Shown: positions 51,080 to 60,229, counted from the first letter of the stretch. The stretch is 64,000 nucleotides of DNA from Frateuria_A sp051900425 (GCF_051900425.1 NZ_JBHZGK010000010.1:1-64000); one strand, 5' to 3'. The notes: generated from the letters alone by a model not told the origin. Made by a program: numbers and translations.

Positions 51080-51880
51080 ATGGCAAATACTGGCCAGCGC
51101 GGACACGAGGCATCGTTCGAGCCCCGGCACAGCGCCTTGCTGATCATCGACATGCTCAACGACCTCGAGTTCGAGGGCGGCGAGGCGTTGCTGGAGCAGG
51201 CCATGCCGGTGGCCACCGCGATCGGGCACCTGCGCGATTGGTACCACGCGCGCGGCCTGCCGGTGATCTACGCCAACGACAACTTCGGGCGCTGGCATGC
51301 CGATCTGGCCAAGGTCATCGAACATTGCCGGCGGGTCGGTTCCCGCGGCGCCCAGCTCAGCGACGGCTTGCTGCCCGGCGTGGAGGACTATTTCGTCCTC
51401 AAGCCGCGCCACTCGGCGTTCTACCAGACGCCGTTGAGCACGCTGCTGGAGAAGCTCGGGATCAGGGCGCTGGCGCTGGTCGGCATCGCCGGGGACGACT
51501 GCGTCCTGCGCACCGCGATGGACGCGCAGATGCGGCAGTTTCCGTTGTGGGTGCCTGCCGATGGCATCGCCTCGCAGACCACCCTGCGCAACCAGCGCGC
51601 ACTGGCGTGCATGCAGGAGGTGGCCAAGGCCGACATCACCCGCATCGACGCACGCCTGCCGGAATGGGACAACACTCAGCGGAGCCAGAAAATGAGCAGC
51701 CACGACCGCAAAGATTCGCAGCACCCCGATTGCAACAAGCCCTCGCGCCCGGAAACCGAGAACGAGCGGCAAGGCCGCAAGGCGCACGAGAGCGACCTCA
51801 CCGACGAAGCGGTCGAGGAAACCTTCCCGGCCAGCGATCCGGTGTCGCCGTTCATCCCGGCCAAGACGCCGGAGGATTGA
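51080..51880 (+). CDS. isochorismatase-family hydrolase with a C-terminal FPASDP tail
   Basis: 266 residues. The N-terminal cysteine hydrolase domain (about 15-190) has the Asp of LLIIDMLNDLEF, the Lys of FVLKPRHSAFY and the Cys of IAGDDCVLRTA, the nicotinamidase/isochorismatase triad. A hydrophilic tail follows, starting MSSHDRKDSQHPDCNKP and ending EAVEETFPASDPVSPFIP. That ending is a motif I know from free-standing small proteins. An internal ATG with no stop before it suggests a gene fusion or an internal start. I start at Met 51080, which has GAGGTGG upstream. Confidence 0.87.
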   Translation: MANTGQRGHEASFEPRHSALLIIDMLNDLEFEGGEALLEQAMPVATAIGHLRDWYHARGLPVIYANDNFGRWHADLAKVIEHCRRVGSRGAQLSDGLLPGVEDYFVLKPRHSAFYQTPLSTLLEKLGIRALALVGIAGDDCVLRTAMDAQMRQFPLWVPADGIASQTTLRNQRALACMQEVAKADITRIDARLPEWDNTQRSQKMSSHDRKDSQHPDCNKPSRPETENERQGRKAHESDLTDEAVEETFPASDPVSPFIPAKTPED

Positions 51881-51935
51881 TCTCCAGCTCGTGGGAAGGC
51901 CTGGAGCAGCGGTATGGGATGGTTTTCGCAAGGCT

Positions 51936-51982
51936 TCCCCCTTCCGCCCTTCGGGCACCTTCCCCGGCAAGCGGAGGAAGGA
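51936..51982. repeat. intergenic repeat, CCATCCGCCCTTCGGGCACC family
   Basis: CCCCCTTCCGCCCTTCGGGC with a CACCTTCCCC/GGAGGAAGG arm lies between the convergent isochorismatase and hutI genes. Confidence 0.6.
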
Positions 51983-52041
51983 CTCGTGCCGGAGCTTCCA
52001 TCGCCACGGCCTTCCTCGTGGGCCGCAGGAACGCGCGTCGG

Positions 52042-53274
52042 TCAGGCTCGCGGCAAGGGTTTTCCCCCCACCCAAACCGAACGCTGCAGATCACCGCCGA
52101 TCCAGTAGCAGAGCTCGGCAGGCAACCGTGCGTTCCACACCACCAGATCCGCGCGCTGGCCGACCGCAAGCGTGCCACGGTCCGTCAGTCCGAGGGCACG
52201 GGCCGCGTTCAGGGTGATCCCGCGCAAGGCTTCTTCGGGCGTCAGCCGGAACAGCGTGCATGCCATGTTCGCCGCCAGTCGCAGCGAAAGCAGCGGGGAG
52301 GTGCCCGGATTGCAGTCGGTGGCGATCGCCATCGGCACGCCGTGCGCGCGCAGGACATCGATCGGCGGGAGACGGGTTTCGCGCAACGCGTAGAAAGCGC
52401 CGGGCAGCAGCACCGCCACGGTGCCCGCGGCGGCCATGGCGCGGATGCCGGATTCGCTCAGGTGCTCCAGATGATCGGCGGACAATCCCCGGTATTCGGC
52501 CACGAGCGCGGCACCATCGAGATCGGAGAGCTGCTCGGCATGAAGCTTCACCGGCAGGCCGAGCGCGCGGGCGCGCTCGAACACGCGCGCAGTCTCCTCG
52601 CGGCTGAAGCCGATGCCTTCGCAGAACGCGTCCACCGCGTCGACCAGGCCCTCGCCGGCCAGTGCCGGCAGCATCACGTCGCATACCAGCGCCACGTAAT
52701 CGGCACGCTGCCCGCGGTATTCCGGCGGCAGGGCATGCAGGCCCAGGAAGCTGGTGCGCACGCCGATGCCGAGCGCCTCCCCCATGCGCCGTGCCACCCG
52801 CAGCATGCGGCGCTCGGTGTCGAGGTCGAGCCCGTAGCCCGATTTGACCTCCAGCGTGGTCACGCCGTCGCAAAGCAGCGCGCGCGCGCGCGGGAGGCTT
52901 TGGCGAAACAGCTCGTCCTCGTCCGCCGCGCGGGTGGCGCCGACGGTCGAGGCGATGCCGCCCCCGGCACGCGCGATCTCCTCGTAGCTCGCGCCATTCA
53001 GGCGCATGTCGAACTCGTGTGCGCGATCGCCGCCGAATACCAGATGCGTGTGGCAGTCGATCAGGCCGGGTGTTACCAGGGCGCCGTCGAGATCTTCCAC
53101 GGTGCCGGCCAGTGCATCCGCCGCGCCGGGCAGGTCCGCCATCGCGCCGACCCAGGCGATGGCCCCGTCCCTGATCGCCAGCGCGCCGCGCTCGACCGTC
53201 CCGAACGGCCGCTCGCCCGCGAAGGTAGCCAGCGTGGCGTCGATCAACAGGTGGTCCCAGCGCGGCGCGGTCAT
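52042..53274 (-). CDS. hutI: imidazolonepropionase
   Basis: It opens the imidazolone ring in histidine breakdown to give formiminoglutamate. The protein is 410 residues, amidohydrolase fold. The metal site has HTH (IDCHTHLVFGG), the His of KLHAEQ and of ADHLEHL, and the Asp of ATDCNPG. The start at 53274 overlaps the stop of the upstream ClC gene (ATGA), so it is translationally coupled to it. The other hut gene in the window, hutF, is on the opposite strand 3 kb away. hutH, hutU and hutG are not here. Confidence 0.95.
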   Translation of the reverse strand: MTAPRWDHLLIDATLATFAGERPFGTVERGALAIRDGAIAWVGAMADLPGAADALAGTVEDLDGALVTPGLIDCHTHLVFGGDRAHEFDMRLNGASYEEIARAGGGIASTVGATRAADEDELFRQSLPRARALLCDGVTTLEVKSGYGLDLDTERRMLRVARRMGEALGIGVRTSFLGLHALPPEYRGQRADYVALVCDVMLPALAGEGLVDAVDAFCEGIGFSREETARVFERARALGLPVKLHAEQLSDLDGAALVAEYRGLSADHLEHLSESGIRAMAAAGTVAVLLPGAFYALRETRLPPIDVLRAHGVPMAIATDCNPGTSPLLSLRLAANMACTLFRLTPEEALRGITLNAARALGLTDRGTLAVGQRADLVVWNARLPAELCYWIGGDLQRSVWVGGKPLPRA

Positions 53275-54698
53275 GGTTTTTCCTGTGGAGCGGGGGTATC
53301 GGCCGGCGCTGCCGGTTCGTCGAAGGCGCTGCTCCGCCCGATGTGTTCGACCGGTTCGGGAGGCAGGTGGCGTACGGCCTGCTGCCGCTCGAACTCCTGC
53401 ACCAGCCGTTCGGCGAAGTCCTTGTAGACCGGCGTGGGGCTGAGCAACGACGAGGCGGCGCGGGCCAGCAGACAGGCGGCCATGACCGGAATCACCATGG
53501 CCTGGTTGTCGGTCAGTTCCATCGCGATGACCGCGGAGGTGAGCGGCGCGCCGGTGACGCCCGAGAGGTAGGCGCTCATGCCCAGCAGCACCACCGCCGC
53601 GGCCGGCACACCGGGCAGGAACTGGGCGATGTTCTGTCCCAGGCCCGCGCCGACCGCCAGCGCGGGCGAGAAAATGCCGCCCGGGATGCCTGCCCAATAC
53701 GAGACGACGTTGGCACCCAGCTTGGCCAGGCCGAAACTCTGCCCCGGCGTCACCGCCGCCTGCTGCACGATGGCGCGTGCCTGGTCATAGCCGGTGCCGT
53801 ACACCGAGCCGTGGGACAGCACGCCCAGCACCGCCAGCGCCAGCCCGCAGCCGGTGGCGAAGGCGACCGGCCAGCGCGCGCGCAGCGCACCGATGCGCGC
53901 CAGCGGCCCGCGCCTGCTGAGCAGGATCAACCGCGCGAACAGCCCCCCGAGCAGCCCGCAGACGATTCCGCACAGGAGCACTGCCAGCCATGCGTGGCCC
54001 AGCGGCAGGCTGGCCTCGACTTCGCCGAAGTATGCGTAGTTGCCCATGATCCCCAGCGAGACCACGCCACCGACGATCACCGCCGTGAGCAGAAGTCCGC
54101 TGAAGCGGTGCTCGAACGTGCCGGCCAGCTCCTCGATGGCGAACACGACGCCCGCCAGCGGGGTGTTGAACGCCGCCGCGATGCCCGCCGCGCCCCCAGC
54201 CAGGATGAAACGGGAGGCGGCCTTCGGATCATTGAAGCCGAACCGCCGGGCGAAGGTGTAGAACAGGCCCGCGCCCACGTGCACGGTCGGTCCCTCGCGC
54301 CCGATCGAGGCACCCACGGCCAGTGCGATCAGCGTGAGCAGCATCTTGCCGACCGCGATCGGCAACGAGAGCATGTTCTTGCGAAAGGTCTCGTCTTCGA
54401 CGTGCAGTGTCGCGATCGCCTGCGGGATGCCGCTGCCGCGGGTGGCACGGAAGCGTCCCGCGGTGACCCACGAGAGCAGCCCGAACACCACGGGCGTCAG
54501 GATCAGCGGTATCCATATCCCGTACGCCAGGATGCTCAGGAACAACTCGTAGGCCCAGGTGCTTGCCTTGGCGAACAGGATCGCCGCCAGCGCCACCAGC
54601 ACCGCGCCGCTCCATAATGCGATGCGCCGCTTCCATTGGTGCGGGGCGAAGAATTCGTGGCCGAGCAGGGCCTGCAGGCGGGGGTTCGAGGCGGGCAT
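53271..54698 (-). CDS. ClC-family chloride channel/transporter
   Basis: 475 residues, about ten or more membrane helices. The selectivity motifs are RGSGIP, GREGPTVHVG with the gating Glu, and GIPGGIFSPALAVGA. The gating Glu and the neighbouring features are as in H+/Cl- exchangers, though the mechanism cannot be told from these alone. There are no CBS domains. It is coupled to hutI by a 4-base overlap, which is unusual for this enzyme. Confidence 0.93.
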   Translation of the reverse strand: MPASNPRLQALLGHEFFAPHQWKRRIALWSGAVLVALAAILFAKASTWAYELFLSILAYGIWIPLILTPVVFGLLSWVTAGRFRATRGSGIPQAIATLHVEDETFRKNMLSLPIAVGKMLLTLIALAVGASIGREGPTVHVGAGLFYTFARRFGFNDPKAASRFILAGGAAGIAAAFNTPLAGVVFAIEELAGTFEHRFSGLLLTAVIVGGVVSLGIMGNYAYFGEVEASLPLGHAWLAVLLCGIVCGLLGGLFARLILLSRRGPLARIGALRARWPVAFATGCGLALAVLGVLSHGSVYGTGYDQARAIVQQAAVTPGQSFGLAKLGANVVSYWAGIPGGIFSPALAVGAGLGQNIAQFLPGVPAAAVVLLGMSAYLSGVTGAPLTSAVIAMELTDNQAMVIPVMAACLLARAASSLLSPTPVYKDFAERLVQEFERQQAVRHLPPEPVEHIGRSSAFDEPAAPADTPAPQEKP

Positions 54699-54710
54699 CG
54701 CAGCATTATC

Positions 54711-54767
54711 GTAGGAGTGGACGCGGCGCGCGACCGGGGTGCCGTCGCGCGCAGGTCGCGCCCTACA
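54711..54767. repeat. REP-like pair overlapping a gene end
   Basis: GTAGGAGTGGACGCGGCGCG and GCGCAGGTCGCGCCCTACAG form a diverged pair of the GTAGGAGC family. The right arm runs into the 3' end of the GNAT-nitrilase gene, and its CTA supplies the stop codon TAG on the minus strand. Confidence 0.55.
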
Positions 54768-56328
54768 GCGGCTGCGGCCGCCAGCGCATTTCGTACAGGT
54801 CGAAGCGACGGTCCTTCAGGTTGGTCACCGCGCCGGCGTTGCGTGCGCGGGCAAGGCTTTCCAGGCGCAGATCGGCGAACAGCACGGTCTCGATGTTCGG
54901 CGTGGAATCGGCGGCCACGCCGTCGCGCGCGAAGGGGAAGTCGCTGGGCGTGAGGATGCAGCTCTGCCCGTACTGGATGTCGAAATTGTTCACGCCAGGC
55001 AGGTTGCCGACGTTGCCCGAGAGCACCACGTAGCACTGGTTCTCGATCGCCCGTGCCTGCGAGCAGTAGCGCACGCGCAGGTAGCCCTCGCGCACGTCGG
55101 TGCAGAAGGGCACGAACAGGATCAATGCGCCCTGGTCGACCAGGTGGCGGGCGACTTCCGGAAACTCGGAGTCGTAGCAGATCATCACGCCAATCGGCCC
55201 GCAGTCGGTCTGGATGGTGGCCGCGCTCTCGCCGCCGGTGATGTTCCAGACGTTGCGCTCGCTCGGCGTCGGATGCAGTTTCTCGCGCTCGTGCAGCGAG
55301 CCGTCGCGCAGGCACACGTAGCAGACGTTGTGGATATCGCCGTTGGGCTGCTCGGTCGGATGCGAGCCGGCGATGATGTTGATGTTGTAGCGCACCGCCA
55401 GGCGGCTGAAGAGCTCCTTTACCTGCGGCGTGTACTGGCTGAGCTTGCGGATCGCCGCGACGGCGGACAGTTCCTCGTTCTCGATCGAGAGCAGCTGCAG
55501 CGTGATCAGCTCGGGGAAGGTGACGAAATCGGCGTTGTAATCGGCCGCGATGTCGGTGAAGTACTCCACCTGCGTGGCGAACTCCTCGAACGAGTGGATG
55601 CGCCGCTGGAAGTACTGCACCGAGGCCACGCGCACCAGGTCCGGCAAGTGCTTGGGCGAGGGGATCGACGGGATGTCCGGGTGATCGAGCAGGCTCGGGT
55701 TGCGCCAGGCCAGGTGGGCTGCCCAGCCGAGCGATTCATGGTCCGACGGTACGTAGCCGCGCAGCAGTCCGATCACCTCGAAGCCGTTGGCGAGCTGGAA
55801 GCTCAGGGTGGCATCGCGCCGTTCGCCCGAGACCACCGCCTGCACGTAGGCCTCGGCGCTGCCGTAGCGGCCGATGTTCTTCGCCAGCCCGGGAATGCGC
55901 CCGCCGAACACGATGCCGCGCAGTTTCAGGTCCGTGCACAGCCGCTTGCGCGCGTGATAGAGCCGCTGGCCGATGCGCATGCCGCGGTAGTCCGGGTGCA
56001 CGACCACTTCCATGCCGTACAGCCAGTCGCCGTCGGCCTTGTGCCGCGAGCCCATGCCGCCCCCGGTGATCTGCGCCCAGGTGTGCGGCTTGAGCGCGGT
56101 GGCCTCGTCGATGCGGAAGGTCGCGCAATAGCCGACGACCTTGCCGGCGTATTCGACGACGAACTGGCCCTCCGGGAAATGCGTCTGCTGGGAACGGAGC
56201 ATCTCGGCCGAATGGCCCCATTCGGGCGAGTAGACGCGGCCGGTGAGATCGACCAGCGCGGGCACGTCTTCAGGGCGGGCCTGGCGCAGCAGCAGCTTGG
56301 CGGTTTGCTCGGGCGTCTTCTTGGGCAT
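54763..56328 (-). CDS. fused GNAT acetyltransferase and carbon-nitrogen hydrolase
   Basis: 521 residues. The N-terminal GNAT domain (about 10-200) has YGMEVVVHPDYRGMRIGQRLY. The C-terminal nitrilase domain (about 225-510) has the Glu-Lys-Cys triad in FPELITLQ, EKLHPTPSE and ICYDSEFPE. The fusion is a known family, but its substrate is not established. The start at 56328 gives MPKKTPEQTAK; a longer frame runs antisense through hutF and is not used. It is divergent from hutF and reads with the ClC and hutI genes. Confidence 0.92.
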   Translation of the reverse strand: MPKKTPEQTAKLLLRQARPEDVPALVDLTGRVYSPEWGHSAEMLRSQQTHFPEGQFVVEYAGKVVGYCATFRIDEATALKPHTWAQITGGGMGSRHKADGDWLYGMEVVVHPDYRGMRIGQRLYHARKRLCTDLKLRGIVFGGRIPGLAKNIGRYGSAEAYVQAVVSGERRDATLSFQLANGFEVIGLLRGYVPSDHESLGWAAHLAWRNPSLLDHPDIPSIPSPKHLPDLVRVASVQYFQRRIHSFEEFATQVEYFTDIAADYNADFVTFPELITLQLLSIENEELSAVAAIRKLSQYTPQVKELFSRLAVRYNINIIAGSHPTEQPNGDIHNVCYVCLRDGSLHEREKLHPTPSERNVWNITGGESAATIQTDCGPIGVMICYDSEFPEVARHLVDQGALILFVPFCTDVREGYLRVRYCSQARAIENQCYVVLSGNVGNLPGVNNFDIQYGQSCILTPSDFPFARDGVAADSTPNIETVLFADLRLESLARARNAGAVTNLKDRRFDLYEMRWRPQPL

Positions 56329-56436
56329 GCGGCGAGTATCCGAAACGGTGTGTGGTGGAACCGTCGCGTCCGATCCGCATTGCACGGAGGTCGGCCCGGC
56401 GGGCGCTACACTGGGTTGTCCACCAGGGAGCTGCCC

Positions 56437-57816
56437 ATGACCCCGACCAACCGCATCCGCCGCTGCCATGCCGGTTACCTGTGGCAAGGCGACGGCTGGA
56501 CCCGCGAGGGCATTTTCGGTATCGACGCCGACGGCATGTTGCAGGCGGTGGAAGACGGCCCCGCCGAAACGCTGGGCACCTGGGTATTGCCGGGCATGCC
56601 CAACCTGCATTCGCATGCCTTCCAGCGCGCGATGGCCGGGCTGGCCGAGCGGCGGGGACGGGTGGACGACAGCTTCTGGAGCTGGCGCGAGACGATGTAC
56701 GCCTTCGCGGCGTCGGTCGGTCCGGACGATCTCAGGGCGATCGCCGCCCAGCTTTACGTGGAGATGCTCAAGGCCGGGTACACCCAGGTCTGCGAATTCC
56801 ACTACCTTCACCACCGCCCGGACGGCACCGCCTACGCGCCGGCCGAGGCGATGTCGCTGGCGCTCGTCGAAGCGGCCCGCGAGGCCGGCATCGCGCTGAC
56901 CCTGCTGCCGGTGCTGTACATGCGCGGCGGTTTCGACGGGCGCCCGCTGGGCGCGCGGCAGCGCCGCTTCGGCCATGAGGTCGAAGCCTACCTGCGCCTG
57001 CTCGAAACACTGCGCGCGCAGGAGAGCGCGGACCTGAAGGTCGGCATCGCGCTGCACTCGCTGCGCGCGGTACCGCAGGACGCGCTGCAGGCCGTGCTTG
57101 CCAGCGGCCTGGCGCGGGACACGCCGATCCACATCCACATCGCCGAACAGATCGGCGAGGTGCAGGACTGCCTGTCGATCCGCGGCGCGCGCCCGGTCGA
57201 ATGGCTGCTCGACCACGCCCAGGTCGATGCGCGCTGGTGCCTGGTGCATGCCACCCACCTGAGCGACGCCGAGACGGCGCGCCTGGCCCGCAGCGGTGCG
57301 GTTGCCGGCCTGTGCCCGACCACCGAGGCCAACCTGGGCGATGGCCTGTTCCCGCTGGCCGAATACCTGGACGCGGGCGGCACGCTCGGCATCGGTTCGG
57401 ATTCGCACATCTCCGTCTCGCCGGTAGAGGAACTGCGCTGGCTCGAATACGGCCAGCGCCTGGCCACGCGCCACCGCAACATCGCCGCGCGCCGCGAGGG
57501 CGCGAGCGTCGGCCAGACCTTGTGGCGCGCCGCGCTCAAAGGTGGCGCGCAGGCTTCAGGGCTTCCGGTCGGCGCGGTGCAGCCCGACCACCGCGCCGAT
57601 CTGCTGGTGCTCGACGACGGCTCGCCGCTGCTCGCCGCGCGCGAGGAACCGGCGCTGCTGGACAGCTTCATTTTCGCCGGCAACACCCCGCTGGTGAAGC
57701 ACGTGATGAGCGGCGGCCGCTGGGTCGTGCGGGATTTCCAGCACCTGGACGAGGCGCGCATCGCGCAGCGCTACCGCGAGACGGTGCAGCGGCTCAGGCA
57801 GCCGCCGCCAGGCTGA
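56437..57816 (+). CDS. hutF: formimidoylglutamate deiminase
   Basis: It removes ammonia from N-formimino-glutamate, giving N-formylglutamate, the HutF-HutG branch of histidine catabolism. The protein is 459 residues, amidohydrolase. The HxH metal pair is NLHSHAFQRAMAG, and the other ligands are in HIHIAEQIGEV and GSDSHIS. GGGAG precedes the ATG. Finding HutF implies the five-step hut route rather than HutG1-type direct hydrolysis. Confidence 0.94.
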   Translation: MTPTNRIRRCHAGYLWQGDGWTREGIFGIDADGMLQAVEDGPAETLGTWVLPGMPNLHSHAFQRAMAGLAERRGRVDDSFWSWRETMYAFAASVGPDDLRAIAAQLYVEMLKAGYTQVCEFHYLHHRPDGTAYAPAEAMSLALVEAAREAGIALTLLPVLYMRGGFDGRPLGARQRRFGHEVEAYLRLLETLRAQESADLKVGIALHSLRAVPQDALQAVLASGLARDTPIHIHIAEQIGEVQDCLSIRGARPVEWLLDHAQVDARWCLVHATHLSDAETARLARSGAVAGLCPTTEANLGDGLFPLAEYLDAGGTLGIGSDSHISVSPVEELRWLEYGQRLATRHRNIAARREGASVGQTLWRAALKGGAQASGLPVGAVQPDHRADLLVLDDGSPLLAAREEPALLDSFIFAGNTPLVKHVMSGGRWVVRDFQHLDEARIAQRYRETVQRLRQPPPG

Positions 57817-57903
57817 ACGGCCGTTGCGCGGCAGGCGGGGGCGTGTCATCGCGGCATCGATCCGCGCGTTCCGGGGCTCACCTCCCAAGCCGAGGAATAC
57901 CCG

Positions 57904-58059
57904 ATGCGCCGTACGTCGCTTCTTGCCGCCGCCCTGTTGCTGGCCGGCAGCCTGTCCCTGGCCGGCTGCGTGGTCGTGCCGGCCCATCGCGCCCACGTAT
58001 GGGTGCCCGGCCACTGGGCCTCGCACCACGTCTGGGTCGAGGGCCACTGGCGTCGCTGA
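57904..58059 (+). CDS. 51-residue lipoprotein with WxxGHW repeats
   Basis: A short gene with a good GAGGAA site before the ATG. The signal peptide and lipobox are LAGSLSLAGC (Cys22). The mature 30 residues contain two copies of the WVPGHW/WVEGHW motif, typical of YXWXXGXW-repeat exported proteins. The function of these repeats is not known. Its size makes it easy to miss. Confidence 0.75.
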   Translation: MRRTSLLAAALLLAGSLSLAGCVVVPAHRAHVWVPGHWASHHVWVEGHWRR

Positions 58060-58073
58060 GCGCGACGGCAACG

Positions 58074-58676
58074 TTACAGGAAGCGGAAACCCGCCAGCGC
58101 ACCGCGCAGGCGTTGCCTGGCGGCTTCCTGTCCGAACGGCGGCGTCGCCGGCGGGTCGTAGACCTCCGGGCGGGTGCCGGTGACCAGCAGGTCGATCGCA
58201 TAACAGCGCCCGTCGTGGACGGCCCGGTACGCCTCCACGTCGAGGTAATGGCTCATCGCCGCGTCGGCAGCCTGGAAACGCGTGAACGGCACGCCCGCGA
58301 CGGTGACGTGCGAGACCCGGGGGGGAACGCCGCTGGCGGGCACGTCCAGGCAGTGCGCGCGGGCCGCCGCGTCGTTGCCCACGCCGATCCGCAGTTCGGC
58401 GGCCGTGATGGCGTTGGAGCCGTCGAGTACCAACGCCAGCACCGGTTCGCCGTGGTCGACTTCCCTCGCGAAGGATTTCCACGCGCCATTCGCCAGGTAA
58501 CTGCGCTGGAAATCGCGGCGGGCGTGCATGCCGGGCGGTACCGCGATCGCGAAGCCGTGTGCGGCGTCGATGACTTCGTACGCGGGCGCGGGCTGGCGGG
58601 CTTCGGACGCGGGTTTCTGTCCGGTGCACGAAACCAGCCCGATCAACGACAGCACCAGCGGCAGGGAGCGGCGCAT
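58074..58676 (-). CDS. lipoprotein of unknown function
   Basis: 200 residues. The signal peptide MRRSLPLVLSLIGLVSC ends at a lipobox Cys17. The mature protein is mixed alpha/beta with AYEVIDAAHGFAIAVPPGMHARRDFQRSYL. I recognise no family. A longer in-frame start at 58769 (MKDRRE) is possible but would spoil the signal peptide. It converges on the WxxGHW lipoprotein gene. Confidence 0.75.
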   Translation of the reverse strand: MRRSLPLVLSLIGLVSCTGQKPASEARQPAPAYEVIDAAHGFAIAVPPGMHARRDFQRSYLANGAWKSFAREVDHGEPVLALVLDGSNAITAAELRIGVGNDAAARAHCLDVPASGVPPRVSHVTVAGVPFTRFQAADAAMSHYLDVEAYRAVHDGRCYAIDLLVTGTRPEVYDPPATPPFGQEAARQRLRGALAGFRFL

Positions 58677-58966
58677 GGGCGTGCCCGGTGCTGTGCACCT
58701 GGCCTCGGCTCCCGCTCGGGGAGTGGGTTGGGTCGGAGAGCGGGGCTCGCGGCGATCCTTCATCGATGCACAGGTGGTGTCGGCTCGGAGGCAGCGTGCC
58801 ACACGAGAGCTAAAGCGCACGTCGCGAACTGCCCTCGCCCCGAAGGTGGACTCGTGGCAACACCGCGCGCTCGCGTGCCAGACCGGGTGGCTGCACGGCA
58901 GCTTTGCGGCCATCCCGTAGAAGAGGACAATGGCGCACCCACCCCACGGCCCGCCAAAGGCAGCCG

Positions 58967-60229
58967 ATGAACGATCACCCCGTGCCGGCCGCCGGCACCG
59001 CCGACGGCTCGCTGATCCGCCACGGCACCCCGCTGTTTCGCCAGGCCAACCTGGCCCTGTTCGCCGCCGGCATCGCCACCTTCGGATTGCTGTATTGCGT
59101 GCAGCCGCTGATGCCCGAGTTCAGCAAGGACTACGGCGTCAGCGCCGCGACCAGCGCGCTGTCGCTCTCGCTGACCACCGGCGTGCTGGCCTTCGCCATG
59201 CTGTTCGCCGGCGCGGTGTCCGACGCCTACGGGCGCAAGTCGGTGATGACCGTTTCGCTGATCGCATCCGCACTGCTGGTGCTGCTGTCCGCCATCGTGC
59301 CCGGCTGGACCAGCCTGCTGGTCCTGCGCACGCTGCTGGGCATATCCCTCAGCGGGCTGCCCGCCGTGGCGATGACCTGGCTGAGCGAAGAGATGCACCC
59401 CGATTCGATCGGCCTGGGCATGGGCCTCTATATCAGCGGCAATGCGATCGGCGGCATGGGCGGGCGCCTGGTTACCGGGGTCCTGGCGGATTTCTTCGAC
59501 TGGCGGGTGGGAGTGATCGTGGTGGCGGGCATCGGGCTGGCGTCCGGCCTGACGTTCTGGCGGCTGCTGCCGCCCTCGCATCATTTCGAGCGCCAGCCGC
59601 TGCGCCCGCGTACGTTGCTGGCGCGCTTCGCTGGGGTGTTCCGCGACGCCGGCCTGCCGTGGATGTTCGTCGAGGGCTTCCTGCTGCTGGGCGCCTTCGT
59701 CACCGTCTACAACTACATCGGCTACCGGCTGCTCGCGCCGCCGTACAGCCTGAGCCAGGCGGTGGTCGGGCTGATCTTCAGCGTGTACCTGATCGGCACC
59801 TTCAGCTCGGCCTGGATGGGCCACCTTGCCGGCAGGCTTGGCCGGCGGCGTGTGCTGTGGACAACCTTCGCGCTGATGCTGGCCGGCGCAGGCCTGACCG
59901 TATTCCGGCCGCTGGTGCTGGTGATCGCCGGCGTCGTCGCGGTGACCTTCGGTTTCTTCGGCGGGCACTCGATCGTGAGCAGCTGGGTCGGCCGGCGCGC
60001 CGGCAACGCCAAGGCGCAGGCGTCGTCGCTATACCTGTTCGCGTATTACATGGGCTCCAGCCTGGCAGGCGCGGGCGGCGGCCTGTTCTACACGGCGCAC
60101 GGCTGGAACGGCGTGGCCGCGTTCATCGGCGCGATGGTGCTGGCCGGGCTGCTGATCGCCTGGCGGCTGTATTTCCTGCGGCCGCTGCCCGGGCCGCCGT
60201 CGCCGAGGACGGAGCCACCGTTGCCATGA
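58967..60229 (+). CDS. major facilitator superfamily transporter (YnfM-like)
   Basis: 420 residues, twelve predicted helices. The first loop has the MFS signature GAVSDAYGRKSVMTVSLI. GLLYCVQPLMPEFSKDYGVSAATSALSLSLTTGVLA matches YnfM-type permeases. WRLLPPSHHF ends the first half. The substrate is unknown. AAAGGCAG precedes the ATG. Its stop overlaps the start of the broken VOC gene. Confidence 0.9.
   Translation: MNDHPVPAAGTADGSLIRHGTPLFRQANLALFAAGIATFGLLYCVQPLMPEFSKDYGVSAATSALSLSLTTGVLAFAMLFAGAVSDAYGRKSVMTVSLIASALLVLLSAIVPGWTSLLVLRTLLGISLSGLPAVAMTWLSEEMHPDSIGLGMGLYISGNAIGGMGGRLVTGVLADFFDWRVGVIVVAGIGLASGLTFWRLLPPSHHFERQPLRPRTLLARFAGVFRDAGLPWMFVEGFLLLGAFVTVYNYIGYRLLAPPYSLSQAVVGLIFSVYLIGTFSSAWMGHLAGRLGRRRVLWTTFALMLAGAGLTVFRPLVLVIAGVVAVTFGFFGGHSIVSSWVGRRAGNAKAQASSLYLFAYYMGSSLAGAGGGLFYTAHGWNGVAAFIGAMVLAGLLIAWRLYFLRPLPGPPSPRTEPPLP

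Noticed and set aside
56329..57474. A long N-terminal extension of the GNAT-nitrilase frame
   Set aside because: It runs antisense through hutF; the family N-terminus fits the Met at 56328.
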